From an uncultured bacterium (GTDB lineage: Bacteria > Actinomycetota > Coriobacteriia > Coriobacteriales > Coriobacteriaceae): DNA of 15,279 nucleotides. The number at the start of each line of letters is the position of its first letter. The stretch's first letter is position 1. The translations under genes and the position numbers were made by a program. The DNA is taken from NCBI GenBank assembly GCA_905215815.1, contig CAJMRN010000048.1:1-15279 (forward strand), given 5' to 3'. Below, one piece after another: positions 1 to 8,107 of this stretch. A model generated the notes under the pieces. The model saw nothing but the letters and a program-made list of their open reading frames with translations, did not search any database and was not told where the DNA came from.

Positions 1-1
1 C

Positions 2-1537
2 GGCCACAACGGCGGCTCCGGTGCTGCGGCGCGCGATTCGATCTGGCACGCCGGTCTGCCGCTGGAGCTTGGCCTTGCCGAGGCCCAGCAGACGCTGCTG
101 CAAAACGGCCTGCGCTCACGCGTGGTGCTCGAAGCCGACGGCAAGCTCATGGACGGCACCGATGTCGCCGTCGCTTGCCTGCTGGGTGCCGAGGAGTTTG
201 GCTTTGCGACCATGCCGCTCATCTCCATGGGCTGCCTTATGCAGCGCGACTGCCAGCAGGATACCTGCCCGGCCGGCATCGCCACGCAAAACTGTCGCCT
301 GCGTCGCGGCTTCCGCGGCAAGCCCGAGCACGTCGAGCACTTTATGCTCTTTGTTGCCGAGCAGCTGCGCGAGGTCATGGCGAGCCTGGGCTTCCGCACC
401 GTCGACGAGATGGTCGGCCATCCCGAGTGCTTGCGCCAGATTGAGGTCCCGGGCAACCGCAAGGCCAACCTGCTCGATCTGTCGCCCGTGCTGGCGAGCG
501 CGACCTGCGAGTTCGGTGCCCACATCCCGGGTGCCGACGGTCGTCACTTCCTGCCGCAGATGGCTGCGGACAGCGAGCTCGAAAAGACGCTCGACTCCAC
601 GTTGTTTGTGCCCTATACGGCCGATGCCCGTGCGCACCTGCGTCCGATTCGCTTCCGCGCCGATATCGCCAACGTCAACCGCTGCGTGGGCACCATCTTG
701 GGCAACGCGGTGACCAAGGCGCATCCCGAGGGCCTGCCCGCCGGCTCCATCACCATCGATTGCGATGGTTCGGCCGGTCAGAGCTTTGGCGCCTTCCTGC
801 CGCGCGGCATTACGCTCAACGTGTGCGGCGACGCCAACGACTACTTTGGCAAGGGCCTTTCGGGCGGCGAGGTGTCGGTGCGCCCCAACCCGCATGCGAC
901 CTACAAGTTCGACGAGAACATCATCGTGGGCAACGTTGCGTTCTTTGGCGCTACGAGTGGCCGCGGCTTCATTAACGGCCTGGCCGGCCAGCGCTTTGGC
1001 GTACGCAACTCCGGTGCCACGGTGGTGGTCGAGGGCTGCGGCAACCATGGCTGCGAGTACATGACGGGAGGTCTGGCGCTCATCCTGGGCGAGGTCGGGC
1101 AGAACTTCGCCGCCGGCATGACGGGCGGCGTGGCTTACGTCTTTGACCAGTACGGCACGCTCGATGCCCGTGTGAACCACGAGAGCGTTGAGCTTAAAGC
1201 CCCGACGGCCGGTGAGCTGGCGCAGATTCGTGCGCTCGTCCAGGAGCACGTGGACGCGACGCAGAGCCCGCGCGGCATTAAGTTGCTCTACAGCTTTGAG
1301 ACGATGAGCAAGCACTTTGTGAAGGTCATTCCGACCGAGTACGAGCGCGTGCTGGCGATTGTCGCCGCCGCCGAGGCCGTCGGCAAGACGCATGAGCAGG
1401 CCGAGGAGCTGGCGTTTGACATTGTGACCGGTCGCGCCGACGCCGCCGATGTCGCTCGCTTTGATGTGGCGGGTGGTGTCGCTGGCGCTGTGCCCGCCGC
1501 CGCCAGCTCTGTTGCTTCGACCAAGAAGGAGGCGTAA
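2..1537 (+). CDS. gltB: Glutamate synthase large subunit, C-terminal part (5' end outside window)
   Basis: This is the large (alpha) subunit of glutamate synthase, which makes glutamate from glutamine and 2-oxoglutarate in cytosolic ammonia assimilation. The frame is open from base 2, so the start lies outside the window; about 511 C-terminal residues of a roughly 1,500-residue family are present. The first residues (GHNGGSGAARDSIWHAG) match the end of the FMN-binding synthase domain. The 3Fe-4S ligands follow as Cys-X5-Cys-X4-Cys, with Cys codons at 233, 251 and 266. From about 740 to 1150 come the glycine-rich repeats of the C-terminal GXGXG beta-helix. The last ~45 residues are an Ala/Val-rich tail. 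gltD begins 5 bases after the stop and its ribosome-binding site lies inside the end of this gene, so the two are an operon. Identification is firm; the cofactor chemistry is family knowledge. Confidence 0.96.
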   Translation, partial: GHNGGSGAAARDSIWHAGLPLELGLAEAQQTLLQNGLRSRVVLEADGKLMDGTDVAVACLLGAEEFGFATMPLISMGCLMQRDCQQDTCPAGIATQNCRLRRGFRGKPEHVEHFMLFVAEQLREVMASLGFRTVDEMVGHPECLRQIEVPGNRKANLLDLSPVLASATCEFGAHIPGADGRHFLPQMAADSELEKTLDSTLFVPYTADARAHLRPIRFRADIANVNRCVGTILGNAVTKAHPEGLPAGSITIDCDGSAGQSFGAFLPRGITLNVCGDANDYFGKGLSGGEVSVRPNPHATYKFDENIIVGNVAFFGATSGRGFINGLAGQRFGVRNSGATVVVEGCGNHGCEYMTGGLALILGEVGQNFAAGMTGGVAYVFDQYGTLDARVNHESVELKAPTAGELAQIRALVQEHVDATQSPRGIKLLYSFETMSKHFVKVIPTEYERVLAIVAAAEAVGKTHEQAEELAFDIVTGRADAADVARFDVAGGVAGAVPAAASSVASTKKEA

Positions 1538-1542
1538 GTGCC

Positions 1543-3024
<1,482 letters not shown>

Positions 3025-3041
3025 AGTAGTCATTTAAGAAC

Positions 3042-3082
3042 GTCCCCAATGACTAGTCATTTTTTGTCTAGTCGTTGGGGAC
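3042..3082. repeat. 41-bp inverted repeat downstream of gltD
   Basis: The arms GTCCCCAATGACTAG (3042-3056) and CTAGTCGTTGGGGAC (3068-3082) pair over 15 bases with a single mismatch around an 11-base T-rich loop. It lies 18 bases after the gltD stop. The T run is in the loop rather than after the stem, so this is not a standard intrinsic terminator, although the hairpin could slow polymerase or protect the gltBD transcript end. The GTCCCC/GGGGAC ends resemble those of the palindrome at 7643-7689, which suggests a dispersed intergenic repeat family. Confidence 0.7.
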
Positions 3083-3377
3083 ACTCTTTGCGAGCGATTT
3101 GCTCGTTTGTCGACGTACGGGTGTTTATTTGTCGACTTCTTGGGCTGTGGTCACCTGTTGTTTCTGTGGTGGCTGTGGGTATCTGGCTCAAAAGGGCGGG
3201 TTGGCCGTCTATGTTTACCTGCGGTTTTGTTGCGGTGCGCATTTTCGGTCAAGCTTTTCGTCAAGTGTTTGGTCAGCATCTGGTTTGCAGCCGGAGGCCT
3301 ATTTTGCCCGCGCTGGTCGTGGCCGACCACCCTCCTCGTAAGCTCAAATTGAGGTCTATCAGTTTGAGGAGGATGCC
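3083..3377. other. Gene-poor, T/G-rich intergenic stretch
   Basis: No convincing gene is visible over these ~295 bases. Short open frames exist, but none has a ribosome-binding site or recognisable protein character. The plus strand is visibly T- and G-rich and A-poor, unlike the flanking genes. It contains two copies of TTTGTCGAC 22 bases apart (3106-3114 and 3128-3136). It also has three tandem 12-mers beginning GGTCAAG, CGTCAAG and GGTCAGC (3247-3282) and a 6-bp hairpin (3314-3319 with 3324-3329). It is probably the regulatory leader of the gene at 3378. Confidence 0.5.
3331..3372 (+). promoter_or_regulatory. Possible Shine-Dalgarno-masking leader hairpin
   Basis: CCTCCTC at 3331-3337 is exactly complementary to GAGGAGG at 3366-3372, which is the ribosome-binding site of the gene starting at 3378 (5-base spacing). 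A competing pairing is CTCAAA (3343-3348) with TTTGAG (3363-3368). If the leader is transcribed, translation could be controlled by alternative folding. A 7-bp complement to a purine-rich ribosome-binding site can arise by chance, so this is a weak call. Confidence 0.3.
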
Positions 3378-4085
3378 ATGACTGACCACGCTTTAGACCG
3401 AGCGCAGCTAGCCGAAGCCGTCGGCAACGATATTGCCGACATAGCCCATTTTTGGATGCTGCGGAAGTTCCAGTTTTTGGAGCCGGCGCGCGAACAGTTC
3501 GAGATCATTGTCGACCCGTGGCTCAGCTATTGCACCGAGCCTTCGCAAAACGAAATCATGGCCTACAACATGGCGTTTACCGATTGGCTGCTCTTCGAGC
3601 GCTCCTATCGCCATGGCAAGACGCTGCTCGAGCTGTATGTTGACGAGCCGCCGGCATCGCTTTCGCCTGCCTCGCTCAAGCGGCTCGAGCAGGTACGAGA
3701 CACGCAGTATTTCTCGCGCTTTGGCATTTTGGACAAGGATCCTGCGAACGGCATAGTTGCGCTGAAGGATACGCGCACTGACCGTCGCTTTGATGTCTAC
3801 GACCCGCATATCGTGCAAAAGGAGCATTGGAGCGACGGCGCGATTGCGGTGCGCCTCGCTTGCGTCGACGATGTCTGGCTGACGGCGGGACAGCTCTATC
3901 TGTACGACATCGCGCGCCTGAGTGACACGGCAGTCGATGGGCCGGGTGCGGTGCATCCGGAGGACCTGCAGGATGGCTTTGACACCTCGTGGATCAGCTT
4001 CTTTTTGCGCCTGGTCCGCGACATCATGGGCGCCCAGGGGCGCTACGTAAAGTCCCTCAACATCTACGAACAAGAATGGGAGTAG
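3378..4085 (+). CDS. Conserved hypothetical protein, SEC-C-associated type
   Basis: A 235-residue soluble protein with no signal peptide or membrane segment. The ATG is preceded by GAGGAGG at 3366-3372, 5 bases away, which fixes the start. An aromatic-rich helix-like segment (residues 60-90) reading NMAFTDWLLFERSY then HGKTLLELYV is followed by a predicted beta-rich segment (residues 115-180) with alternating charged and hydrophobic residues (IVALKDTRTDRRFDVYDP, then GAIAVRLACVDDVWLTAGQLYLYD). From memory, this order resembles uncharacterised proteins that often carry a C-terminal SEC-C zinc motif. No cysteine/histidine SEC-C tail is present here, so function is unknown. It stands alone, followed within 40 bases by the first pair of 57-bp palindromes. 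The reading frame is secure; the family link is tentative. Confidence 0.8.
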   Translation: MTDHALDRAQLAEAVGNDIADIAHFWMLRKFQFLEPAREQFEIIVDPWLSYCTEPSQNEIMAYNMAFTDWLLFERSYRHGKTLLELYVDEPPASLSPASLKRLEQVRDTQYFSRFGILDKDPANGIVALKDTRTDRRFDVYDPHIVQKEHWSDGAIAVRLACVDDVWLTAGQLYLYDIARLSDTAVDGPGAVHPEDLQDGFDTSWISFFLRLVRDIMGAQGRYVKSLNIYEQEWE

Positions 4086-4121
4086 GGGATGTGACTGGTG
4101 TCGCCCTACAGCCCTGACTTT

Positions 4122-4178
4122 GTCTCAATCTGTAACGTTTAGCGGCTGTTTGAGCCCGTAACTGTTACAGATTGAGAC
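4122..4178. repeat. 57-bp palindromic repeat, copy 1
   Basis: The arms GTCTCAATCTGTAAC (4122-4136) and GTTACAGATTGAGAC (4164-4178) are a perfect 15-bp inverted repeat around a 27-base core that also partly pairs (GGCT with AGCC). It is the left member of a pair upstream of the AbiEi/DUF559 gene. It is about 91% identical (5 differences in 57) to copy 3 downstream of that gene. Confidence 0.93.
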
Positions 4179-4201
4179 GGAAGGTTGGCGGCTGTCGAAA
4201 G

Positions 4202-4258
4202 ATCTTGTTCTGTAACAACTAGAGGCTCAAAGACTGTCTTCCTGTTACAGATCAAGAC
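4202..4258. repeat. 57-bp palindromic repeat, copy 2
   Basis: The left arm is ATCTTGTTCTGTAAC (4202-4216) and the right arm GTTACAGATCAAGAC (4244-4258). They pair with two mismatches around a 27-base core. It starts 80 bases after copy 1, with a 23-base spacer. Its core fits copy 1 better when reversed, so the pair may be in opposite orientation. It ends 20 bases before the chosen start of the AbiEi/DUF559 gene. Confidence 0.9.
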
Positions 4259-4278
4259 ATTTGTCAGCGGAGGCAACG

Positions 4279-5355
4279 GTGACGATGGTCCATTTGTCTG
4301 ACGTGGTGGTGACGAAAGTGTCTAATACCGTTCTCAAACACAAACATGCGACTCGCAACACGTTGGCGCGGAATAGAATGCTCGCGCGGCTCACGGAGAC
4401 GGCCAAGCAAGGTGCGCTGCTCGCAACGCATGACAATACCGAGCTCATGTGGCTGCGACGCCATGTTGGAACCGACGATATCGCGGAGCCCGAGCCGTAC
4501 CTGTTCTGTTTTCAGCATGATTGGGATGCATTGACGCCGGCGGAGCGAGCGCTGAGGACTATCAAAGGGCTTGCGGAATTTCATCCCGATTGGGCGTTTT
4601 GGGGCTATGACGCGGCGCTTTTGTGGGGTCTGGAGGTGCCGAATGATCTGCTCGGGCCGCGCTTTCTTGTTAAGACGGGTTGTTCGGTGACGTTGAGCGG
4701 CGGGTGCAGGTTGTTGCGTCCGCAGATGGCGGGCGCGCTCGAGCGTGTTGATGGCGTGCGGGTGACGTCGTTTTGGCGCACGGTGGAGGATTGCTTACTG
4801 CGTGCGCCGTTCTCCTACGGGTTGGCGATTGCCGATTCTGCACTGCGGGCGAAAGGCGTATCACGTTGGGATTTGTGCGAGCGCCTCCGCGCCGATTGCG
4901 AGGGCAGGCGAGGGTATCGCAGAGCACAGGTGATTGCGTCGTATGCGGACGGGCTGTCCGAAAACGGCGGCGAGTCTCGGTTCCGAGCGTTCTTTATTGC
5001 GTACGGCTTTTCAGTTCCGGAGCTGCAGGTGGAGTTTCGCGACCCGCTCGATTCGAGCCAGGTGTTTCGCGTCGACTATTTTTGGCGGCTCGAGAACGGG
5101 ACGTGTGTCATCGGCGAGCTCGACGGGAAGGGAAAGTATACCCTGCAGGATGGTGGGGATCGGGGGTCGGTCGACCCATTCGTGGCAGAACGTCAGCGAG
5201 AGTCTCATCTGACGATGCTCGGGCACAAGGTGCTTCGGTTTACGTTTAACGAACTCAAAGACCCGGGGAAGCTGGTCGAGAAAATGAGGCTGGCGGGTAT
5301 TCCTCGGCAGGCTGAATTGGCTGAGGAGTGGAGACGTCAGTGGTATGGGCGCTGA
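4279..5355 (+). CDS. AbiEi-like protein with C-terminal DUF559-type nuclease-like domain
   Basis: Residue numbers count from the in-frame ATG at 4285. The N-terminal half resembles actinobacterial AbiEi-type proteins: HPDWAFWGYDAALLWGLEVP (100-119) and the segment GVRVTSFWRTVEDCLLRAPF (157-176). The C-terminal part has the spacing of a DUF559/Vsr-like PD-(D/E)XK fold: E230 (ESRFR), D264 (RVDYFW), E278-L-D280-G-K282, then AERQRE and GHKVLRF. This suggests a DNA-acting protein, but activity is not shown. GGAGG at 4269-4273 is 5 bases before GTG 4279 and 11 before ATG 4285; GTG is chosen, giving 358 residues. No partner toxin (AbiEii) is adjacent, so it is not a complete AbiE system. Pairs of 57-bp palindromes lie on both sides, the downstream pair starting 8 bases after the stop. 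Confidence 0.85.
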   Translation: MTMVHLSDVVVTKVSNTVLKHKHATRNTLARNRMLARLTETAKQGALLATHDNTELMWLRRHVGTDDIAEPEPYLFCFQHDWDALTPAERALRTIKGLAEFHPDWAFWGYDAALLWGLEVPNDLLGPRFLVKTGCSVTLSGGCRLLRPQMAGALERVDGVRVTSFWRTVEDCLLRAPFSYGLAIADSALRAKGVSRWDLCERLRADCEGRRGYRRAQVIASYADGLSENGGESRFRAFFIAYGFSVPELQVEFRDPLDSSQVFRVDYFWRLENGTCVIGELDGKGKYTLQDGGDRGSVDPFVAERQRESHLTMLGHKVLRFTFNELKDPGKLVEKMRLAGIPRQAELAEEWRRQWYGR

Positions 5356-5363
5356 GAGGTTTT

Positions 5364-5420
5364 GTCTCAATCTGTAACGTTTAGAGGTTGTTTGAGCTCG
5401 TAATTGTTACAGATCGAGAC
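5364..5420. repeat. 57-bp palindromic repeat, copy 3
   Basis: The arms are GTCTCAATCTGTAAC (5364-5378) and GTTACAGATCGAGAC (5406-5420), with one mismatch and a 27-base core. It starts 8 bases after the stop of the AbiEi/DUF559 gene. It differs from copy 1 at only 5 of 57 positions and has the same orientation. Confidence 0.93.
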
Positions 5421-5444
5421 AAGCCGGTGAAACGTCGACCGAAT

Positions 5445-5501
5445 GTCTCGATCTGTAACATCAAGGGGCCCAACAACCCTGTATCTGTTACAGATCGAGA
5501 T
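5445..5501. repeat. 57-bp palindromic repeat, copy 4
   Basis: The left arm GTCTCGATCTGTAAC (5445-5459) pairs with GTTACAGATCGAGAT (5487-5501) at all but the outermost base. It starts 81 bases after copy 3, with a 24-base spacer. The core is GC-rich and different from copy 3 (it contains GGGGCCC). Confidence 0.92.
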
Positions 5502-5650
5502 ATTTCCCTGGTGTCGCTGGGGTGGGACTGCAGCGTATTCCGTCCCCCACATCCCCTCTTCCCTCCGTTAACCGATATGTCTATGGCAATCGGGCTACAC
5601 TGGATAATAATGGACAGATGTTCAAGTTTTCTGAGGGGGAGGAGCTCGAT

Positions 5651-7021
5651 ATGGCGTCTGCCGATCGTTCCACGTTGTTTATCAATGCGACCGTCCTGGA
5701 TGGTTCGGAGCATATGGAGCCGCAACCCGATATGGCCGTGACTGTTGAGCGCGGTGTCATCACGTGGATGGGGCCGAGTGCTGTGGCGCAGGCACCTGCA
5801 GGTGCCGAGGTCATCGACCTGGCAGGTGCGTATCTCATGCCCGGTCTCATCAATATGCATGTGCATCTGTGCGGTTCGGGCAAGCCGGTTTCGGCGGGCG
5901 ATGCGGGCGCGCTGATGAAGAAGCTCGATAATCCCGTGGGGCGCGCCATCGTGCGCCATATTCTTAAGGGCAGCGCCCAACAACAACTGGCAAGTGGCGT
6001 GACCACGGTGCGCGGCGCGGGCGATCCGCTGTTTGCCGATCTGGCCGTGCGCGATGCTATCGATGCCGGCAAGTATCAAGGTCCTCGCCTGGTGGCGCCG
6101 GGAACGGGCGTCACGGTGCCGGGCGGCCATGGTGCGGGACTGTTCGCCCAGGTGGCAAACAGTCCCGCCGAGGCAGCCGAACAGGTGCGCGACCTGTATG
6201 CGCGCGGTGCCGACGTCATTAAGCTGTTCGTAACGGGCGGTGTGTTCGATGCGACCGAGGTGGGCGAGCCGGGCGTGCTGCGTATGCCGGTGGAGGTTGC
6301 CGCTGCGGCGTGCGAGGCGGCGCACGAGGTTGGCCTTCCGGTCATGGCCCATGTCGAGAGCACCGAAGGTGTGAAGGCCGCGCTTGAGGCCGGCGTCGAC
6401 ACAATCGAGCACGGCGCTCCGATGACCCCCGAGATCCTGGAGTTGTATCACGGTGCCGCGGGTACGCAGCTTGAGGGGCGTGCGCCCAGCGTTACCTGTA
6501 CGATCAGCCCGGCGCTGCCGTTTGTGTTGCTCGACCCGGAAAAGACCCATTCGACCGACACGCAAAAGAAGAACGGCGACATCGTGTGCTCGGGCATTAT
6601 CGAGAGCGCTCGCGCCGCCCTGGATGCCGGCGTTAAGGTGGGCCTGGGCACGGACTCGAGCTGCCCGTTCGTGACGCAGTACGACATGTGGCGCGAGGTG
6701 GCCTATTTTGCCAAGTACGTGGGTGTGAGTAACGCCTTCGCGCTGCATACGGCCACGCAGGTCAATGCCGAGCTGCTGGGGCTGGGCGGCGAGACCGGCA
6801 CAATCGAGTGCGGCAAGGCCGCCGATATCCTGGTGACGCGCAAGAACCCGCTCGATGACCTGTGCGCACTGCGTGAGCCGGCGTACGTGATGTGCCGTGG
6901 TGATCTGGTGCGCAAACTCAAGGTGAAGCGCTTTCCCGAGGTGGACGCCGAGCTCGACGCGATTATGGCCATGCCTGCCGAGGCGTTGGCCGAGGAGCTT
7001 GCCCGCGATGGCGTAGCATAG
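5651..7021 (+). CDS. Metal-dependent amidohydrolase (imidazolonepropionase/prolidase-like)
   Basis: A 456-residue cytosolic hydrolase of the amidohydrolase superfamily, a metal-dependent TIM barrel. It shows the full set of metal ligands in order: HVH at 70-72 (PGLINMHVHL), K191 in VIKLFVTGG as the likely carbamylated lysine, H234 (VMAHVES), H254 (TIEHGAP) and D335 (GLGTDSS). An N-terminal beta-sandwich strand (INATVLDGSE) and a C-terminal GTIECGKAADILV segment complete the architecture. These features match the subgroup annotated as imidazolonepropionase-related or Xaa-Pro dipeptidase. The substrate cannot be read from sequence, and no histidine-degradation genes are nearby. The start was chosen at ATG 5651 because GAGGGGGAGGA lies about 7 bases upstream; in-frame starts at 5522 and 5618 lack this. 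It appears to be a single-gene unit ended by the terminator at 7057-7091. Confidence 0.92.
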   Translation: MASADRSTLFINATVLDGSEHMEPQPDMAVTVERGVITWMGPSAVAQAPAGAEVIDLAGAYLMPGLINMHVHLCGSGKPVSAGDAGALMKKLDNPVGRAIVRHILKGSAQQQLASGVTTVRGAGDPLFADLAVRDAIDAGKYQGPRLVAPGTGVTVPGGHGAGLFAQVANSPAEAAEQVRDLYARGADVIKLFVTGGVFDATEVGEPGVLRMPVEVAAAACEAAHEVGLPVMAHVESTEGVKAALEAGVDTIEHGAPMTPEILELYHGAAGTQLEGRAPSVTCTISPALPFVLLDPEKTHSTDTQKKNGDIVCSGIIESARAALDAGVKVGLGTDSSCPFVTQYDMWREVAYFAKYVGVSNAFALHTATQVNAELLGLGGETGTIECGKAADILVTRKNPLDDLCALREPAYVMCRGDLVRKLKVKRFPEVDAELDAIMAMPAEALAEELARDGVA

Positions 7022-7024
7022 GTG

Positions 7025-7049
7025 TGACAAAGGGACGGTCCCTTTGTCA
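7025..7049. repeat. 25-bp perfect palindrome after the amidohydrolase gene
   Basis: TGACAAAGGGAC (7025-7036) and GTCCCTTTGTCA (7038-7049) are perfect 12-bp arms around one central G. It lies 3 bases after the amidohydrolase stop and before the terminator. The one-base centre argues against a simple RNA hairpin and suggests a dyad protein site or a dispersed palindromic repeat. Confidence 0.75.
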
Positions 7050-7056
7050 TAATCAA

Positions 7057-7091
7057 AAAAGCCGAGGTCTCAGCGCGAGGCCTCGGCTTTT
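7057..7091. terminator. Bidirectional intrinsic terminator
   Basis: AAAAGCCGAGG (7057-7067) pairs with CCTCGGCTTTT (7081-7091), and the stem extends three more bases (one G-T pair) to a 7-base loop. On the plus strand it ends in a T-rich run (TTTTATTTT); on the minus strand it ends in TTTTTTG. It sits between the convergent amidohydrolase (plus) and zinc-ribbon (minus) genes and can serve both. Confidence 0.92.
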
Positions 7092-7113
7092 ATTTTGTCC
7101 TATGGTGTAGCGG

Positions 7114-7587
7114 CTAGGAGCGCGTCTCCATCTTGGCGTGGCACTTGGGGCAGGTGACGCGGATCTTGCCCTTGCCCTTGGGGACGGAGAGCATCTGACC
7201 GCAGTTGGGGCACTTGAGGTATGCCGTGGTCTTGCGACCCTTCCACATCTTCTTGGCCGTGCGCTTGGCGCGCTCAAAGTCTTCCTTGCTGGTGCCGGCC
7301 GCGCGTGAGGTGCTGGCCGCTGCAGCGCCGCCGCCCAAGCTGGCGACGAACTTGCCCAAGCCGGGAACATTGGCGGTCGTGGCGACAAAGGCCTCGTTCT
7401 CCTTGCGACGTGCATCGATATTTTTGGACAGGCCGCGCAGCACGCCAATCACGATAACGGCGATGGCGATCCAGCTGAGCCACTGGATGCGGGCTATCGA
7501 TCCGATCATCGCGATGACGATGCCGGCAAAACCCATCACGATGGTGAGTTCGTCGGCGCCATTGCGGCCTTTCATAAAGTCATTCAT
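7114..7587 (-). CDS. Small membrane protein with C-terminal zinc ribbon
   Basis: A 157-residue protein. Two hydrophobic helices (about residues 14-32 and 36-52) form an N-terminal membrane hairpin. A basic, low-complexity linker follows, then a zinc ribbon with CPNCG (C126, C129) and CPKC (C146, C149). Basic residues KGRKTTAYLK precede the ribbon, which is expected to face the cytosol. Such proteins are common in Coriobacteriia, with no established role; nucleic acid or protein binding is possible for the ribbon. The start at 7587 is preceded by AAAGG about 9 bases upstream; an in-frame start 30 bases earlier lacks a site. It lies downstream of csoR but is separated by a 47-bp palindrome, so it is probably not part of copper resistance. 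It ends at the shared terminator. Confidence 0.85.
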   Translation of the reverse strand: MNDFMKGRNGADELTIVMGFAGIVIAMIGSIARIQWLSWIAIAVIVIGVLRGLSKNIDARRKENEAFVATTANVPGLGKFVASLGGGAAAASTSRAAGTSKEDFERAKRTAKKMWKGRKTTAYLKCPNCGQMLSVPKGKGKIRVTCPKCHAKMETRS

Positions 7588-7642
7588 GCAAATTGCCTTT
7601 CGTTCGATATGCTGCACGCCTTTATACCCGATTTAGAGCAAG

Positions 7643-7689
7643 GGGGACAGGTCAATCTGCGCCAATGTGGTGCAAACGTACCTGTCCCC
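7643..7689. repeat. 47-bp nested inverted repeat between csoR and zinc-ribbon gene
   Basis: The outer arms GGGGACAGGT (7643-7652) and ACCTGTCCCC (7680-7689) are perfect. A second inner stem, TGCGCCA (7658-7664) with TGGTGCA (7668-7674), pairs with one G-T. Together they form a long interrupted hairpin ending 10 bases from the csoR stop. There is no T run on either side, so it is not a typical terminator. It is probably a dispersed intergenic palindrome. Confidence 0.7.
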
Positions 7690-7699
7690 GATGCCCCAA

Positions 7700-7972
7700 T
7701 TACTTGGAGAGCTTGTCGACGACGCGTTCGATCTCGGCGAGCTTGGCGGCCTTGAGGTCTTCGTCGCCCGATTCGATCGCCGAAGTCACACAGCCCTCGA
7801 TATGCGCCTTAAGCACGTCGGCGTTAATGCGCGCGAGGAGCGCCTGTGTGGCCATGAGCTGCGTGGAAATATCGACGCAATAGCGGTCCTCCTCGACCAT
7901 CCGCAAGATGCCGTCGATCTGACCGCGTGCCGTCTTGAGCATGCGGGTCACCGATTTATGGTCTGCCATCAT
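7700..7972 (-). CDS. csoR: Copper-sensing transcriptional repressor CsoR
   Basis: A 90-residue all-helical repressor of the CsoR/RcnR family (DUF156). In the family, binding of Cu(I) releases it from operators upstream of copper export genes. The Cu(I) ligands are present with canonical spacing: C32-X24-H57-X3-C61 (residues from the start at 7972). The motif VTRMLKTARGQIDGILRMVEEDRYC is typical of the first two helices. The start at 7972 has GAGG seven bases upstream; a second ATG follows directly. An open extension upstream to 8074 runs through the 67-bp palindrome and is not credible. It lies downstream of copA and copZ on the same strand. The likely target is the operator in the copA promoter at 10880-10892; no such box was seen upstream of csoR itself. 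Confidence 0.95.
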   Translation of the reverse strand: MMADHKSVTRMLKTARGQIDGILRMVEEDRYCVDISTQLMATQALLARINADVLKAHIEGCVTSAIESGDEDLKAAKLAEIERVVDKLSK

Positions 7973-8014
7973 GTCGGGTCCTCGTTTCTGGTCGATCTTC
8001 CGGATGTCCCCGTC

Positions 8015-8081
8015 AGTTGCGGTGAAATACGGACCGTTTAAAGGCCTAGGGCGGCACAACAGTCCGTATTTCACCGCAACT
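8015..8081. repeat. 67-bp palindrome with 20-bp perfect arms, csoR-copZ gap
   Basis: The arm at 8015-8034 (AGTTGCGGTGAAATACGGAC) has an exact inverted copy at 8062-8081, with a 27-base core between them that includes GGCCTAGGGC. It sits in the 135-base gap between copZ and csoR. No T run follows on the minus strand, and it does not resemble a CsoR operator. It is probably a repeat-element insertion. The 27-base core equals the core length of the 57-bp family, but the arms are unrelated. Confidence 0.88.
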
Positions 8082-8107
8082 TCTGAGGATTCAGTAGGCA
8101 GCGACTG

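Noticed and set aside
3049..3381. Small plus-strand open frames after gltD
   Set aside because: They have no ribosome-binding site, start inside or beside the palindrome, overlap each other in different frames and resemble no protein family.
4122..4258. 57-bp palindromes as intrinsic terminators
   Set aside because: No T run follows either arm, copies occur upstream of genes as often as downstream, and they come in pairs or triplets.
4279..5355. Complete AbiE toxin-antitoxin system
   Set aside because: No AbiEii nucleotidyltransferase-type toxin gene lies next to the AbiEi-like gene. The neighbours are repeats and unrelated genes.
4122..5501. CRISPR array, considered because of the regular repeat and spacer lengths
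   Set aside because: The 57-bp units are whole palindromes with variable cores, there are at most three per group, spacers are 23-24 bases, and no cas genes are present.
5381..7030. 549-residue minus-strand open frame opposite the amidohydrolase
   Set aside because: The plus strand carries a complete amidohydrolase with all metal ligands. The minus frame has His/Arg-rich low-complexity composition and runs through two palindromic repeats.
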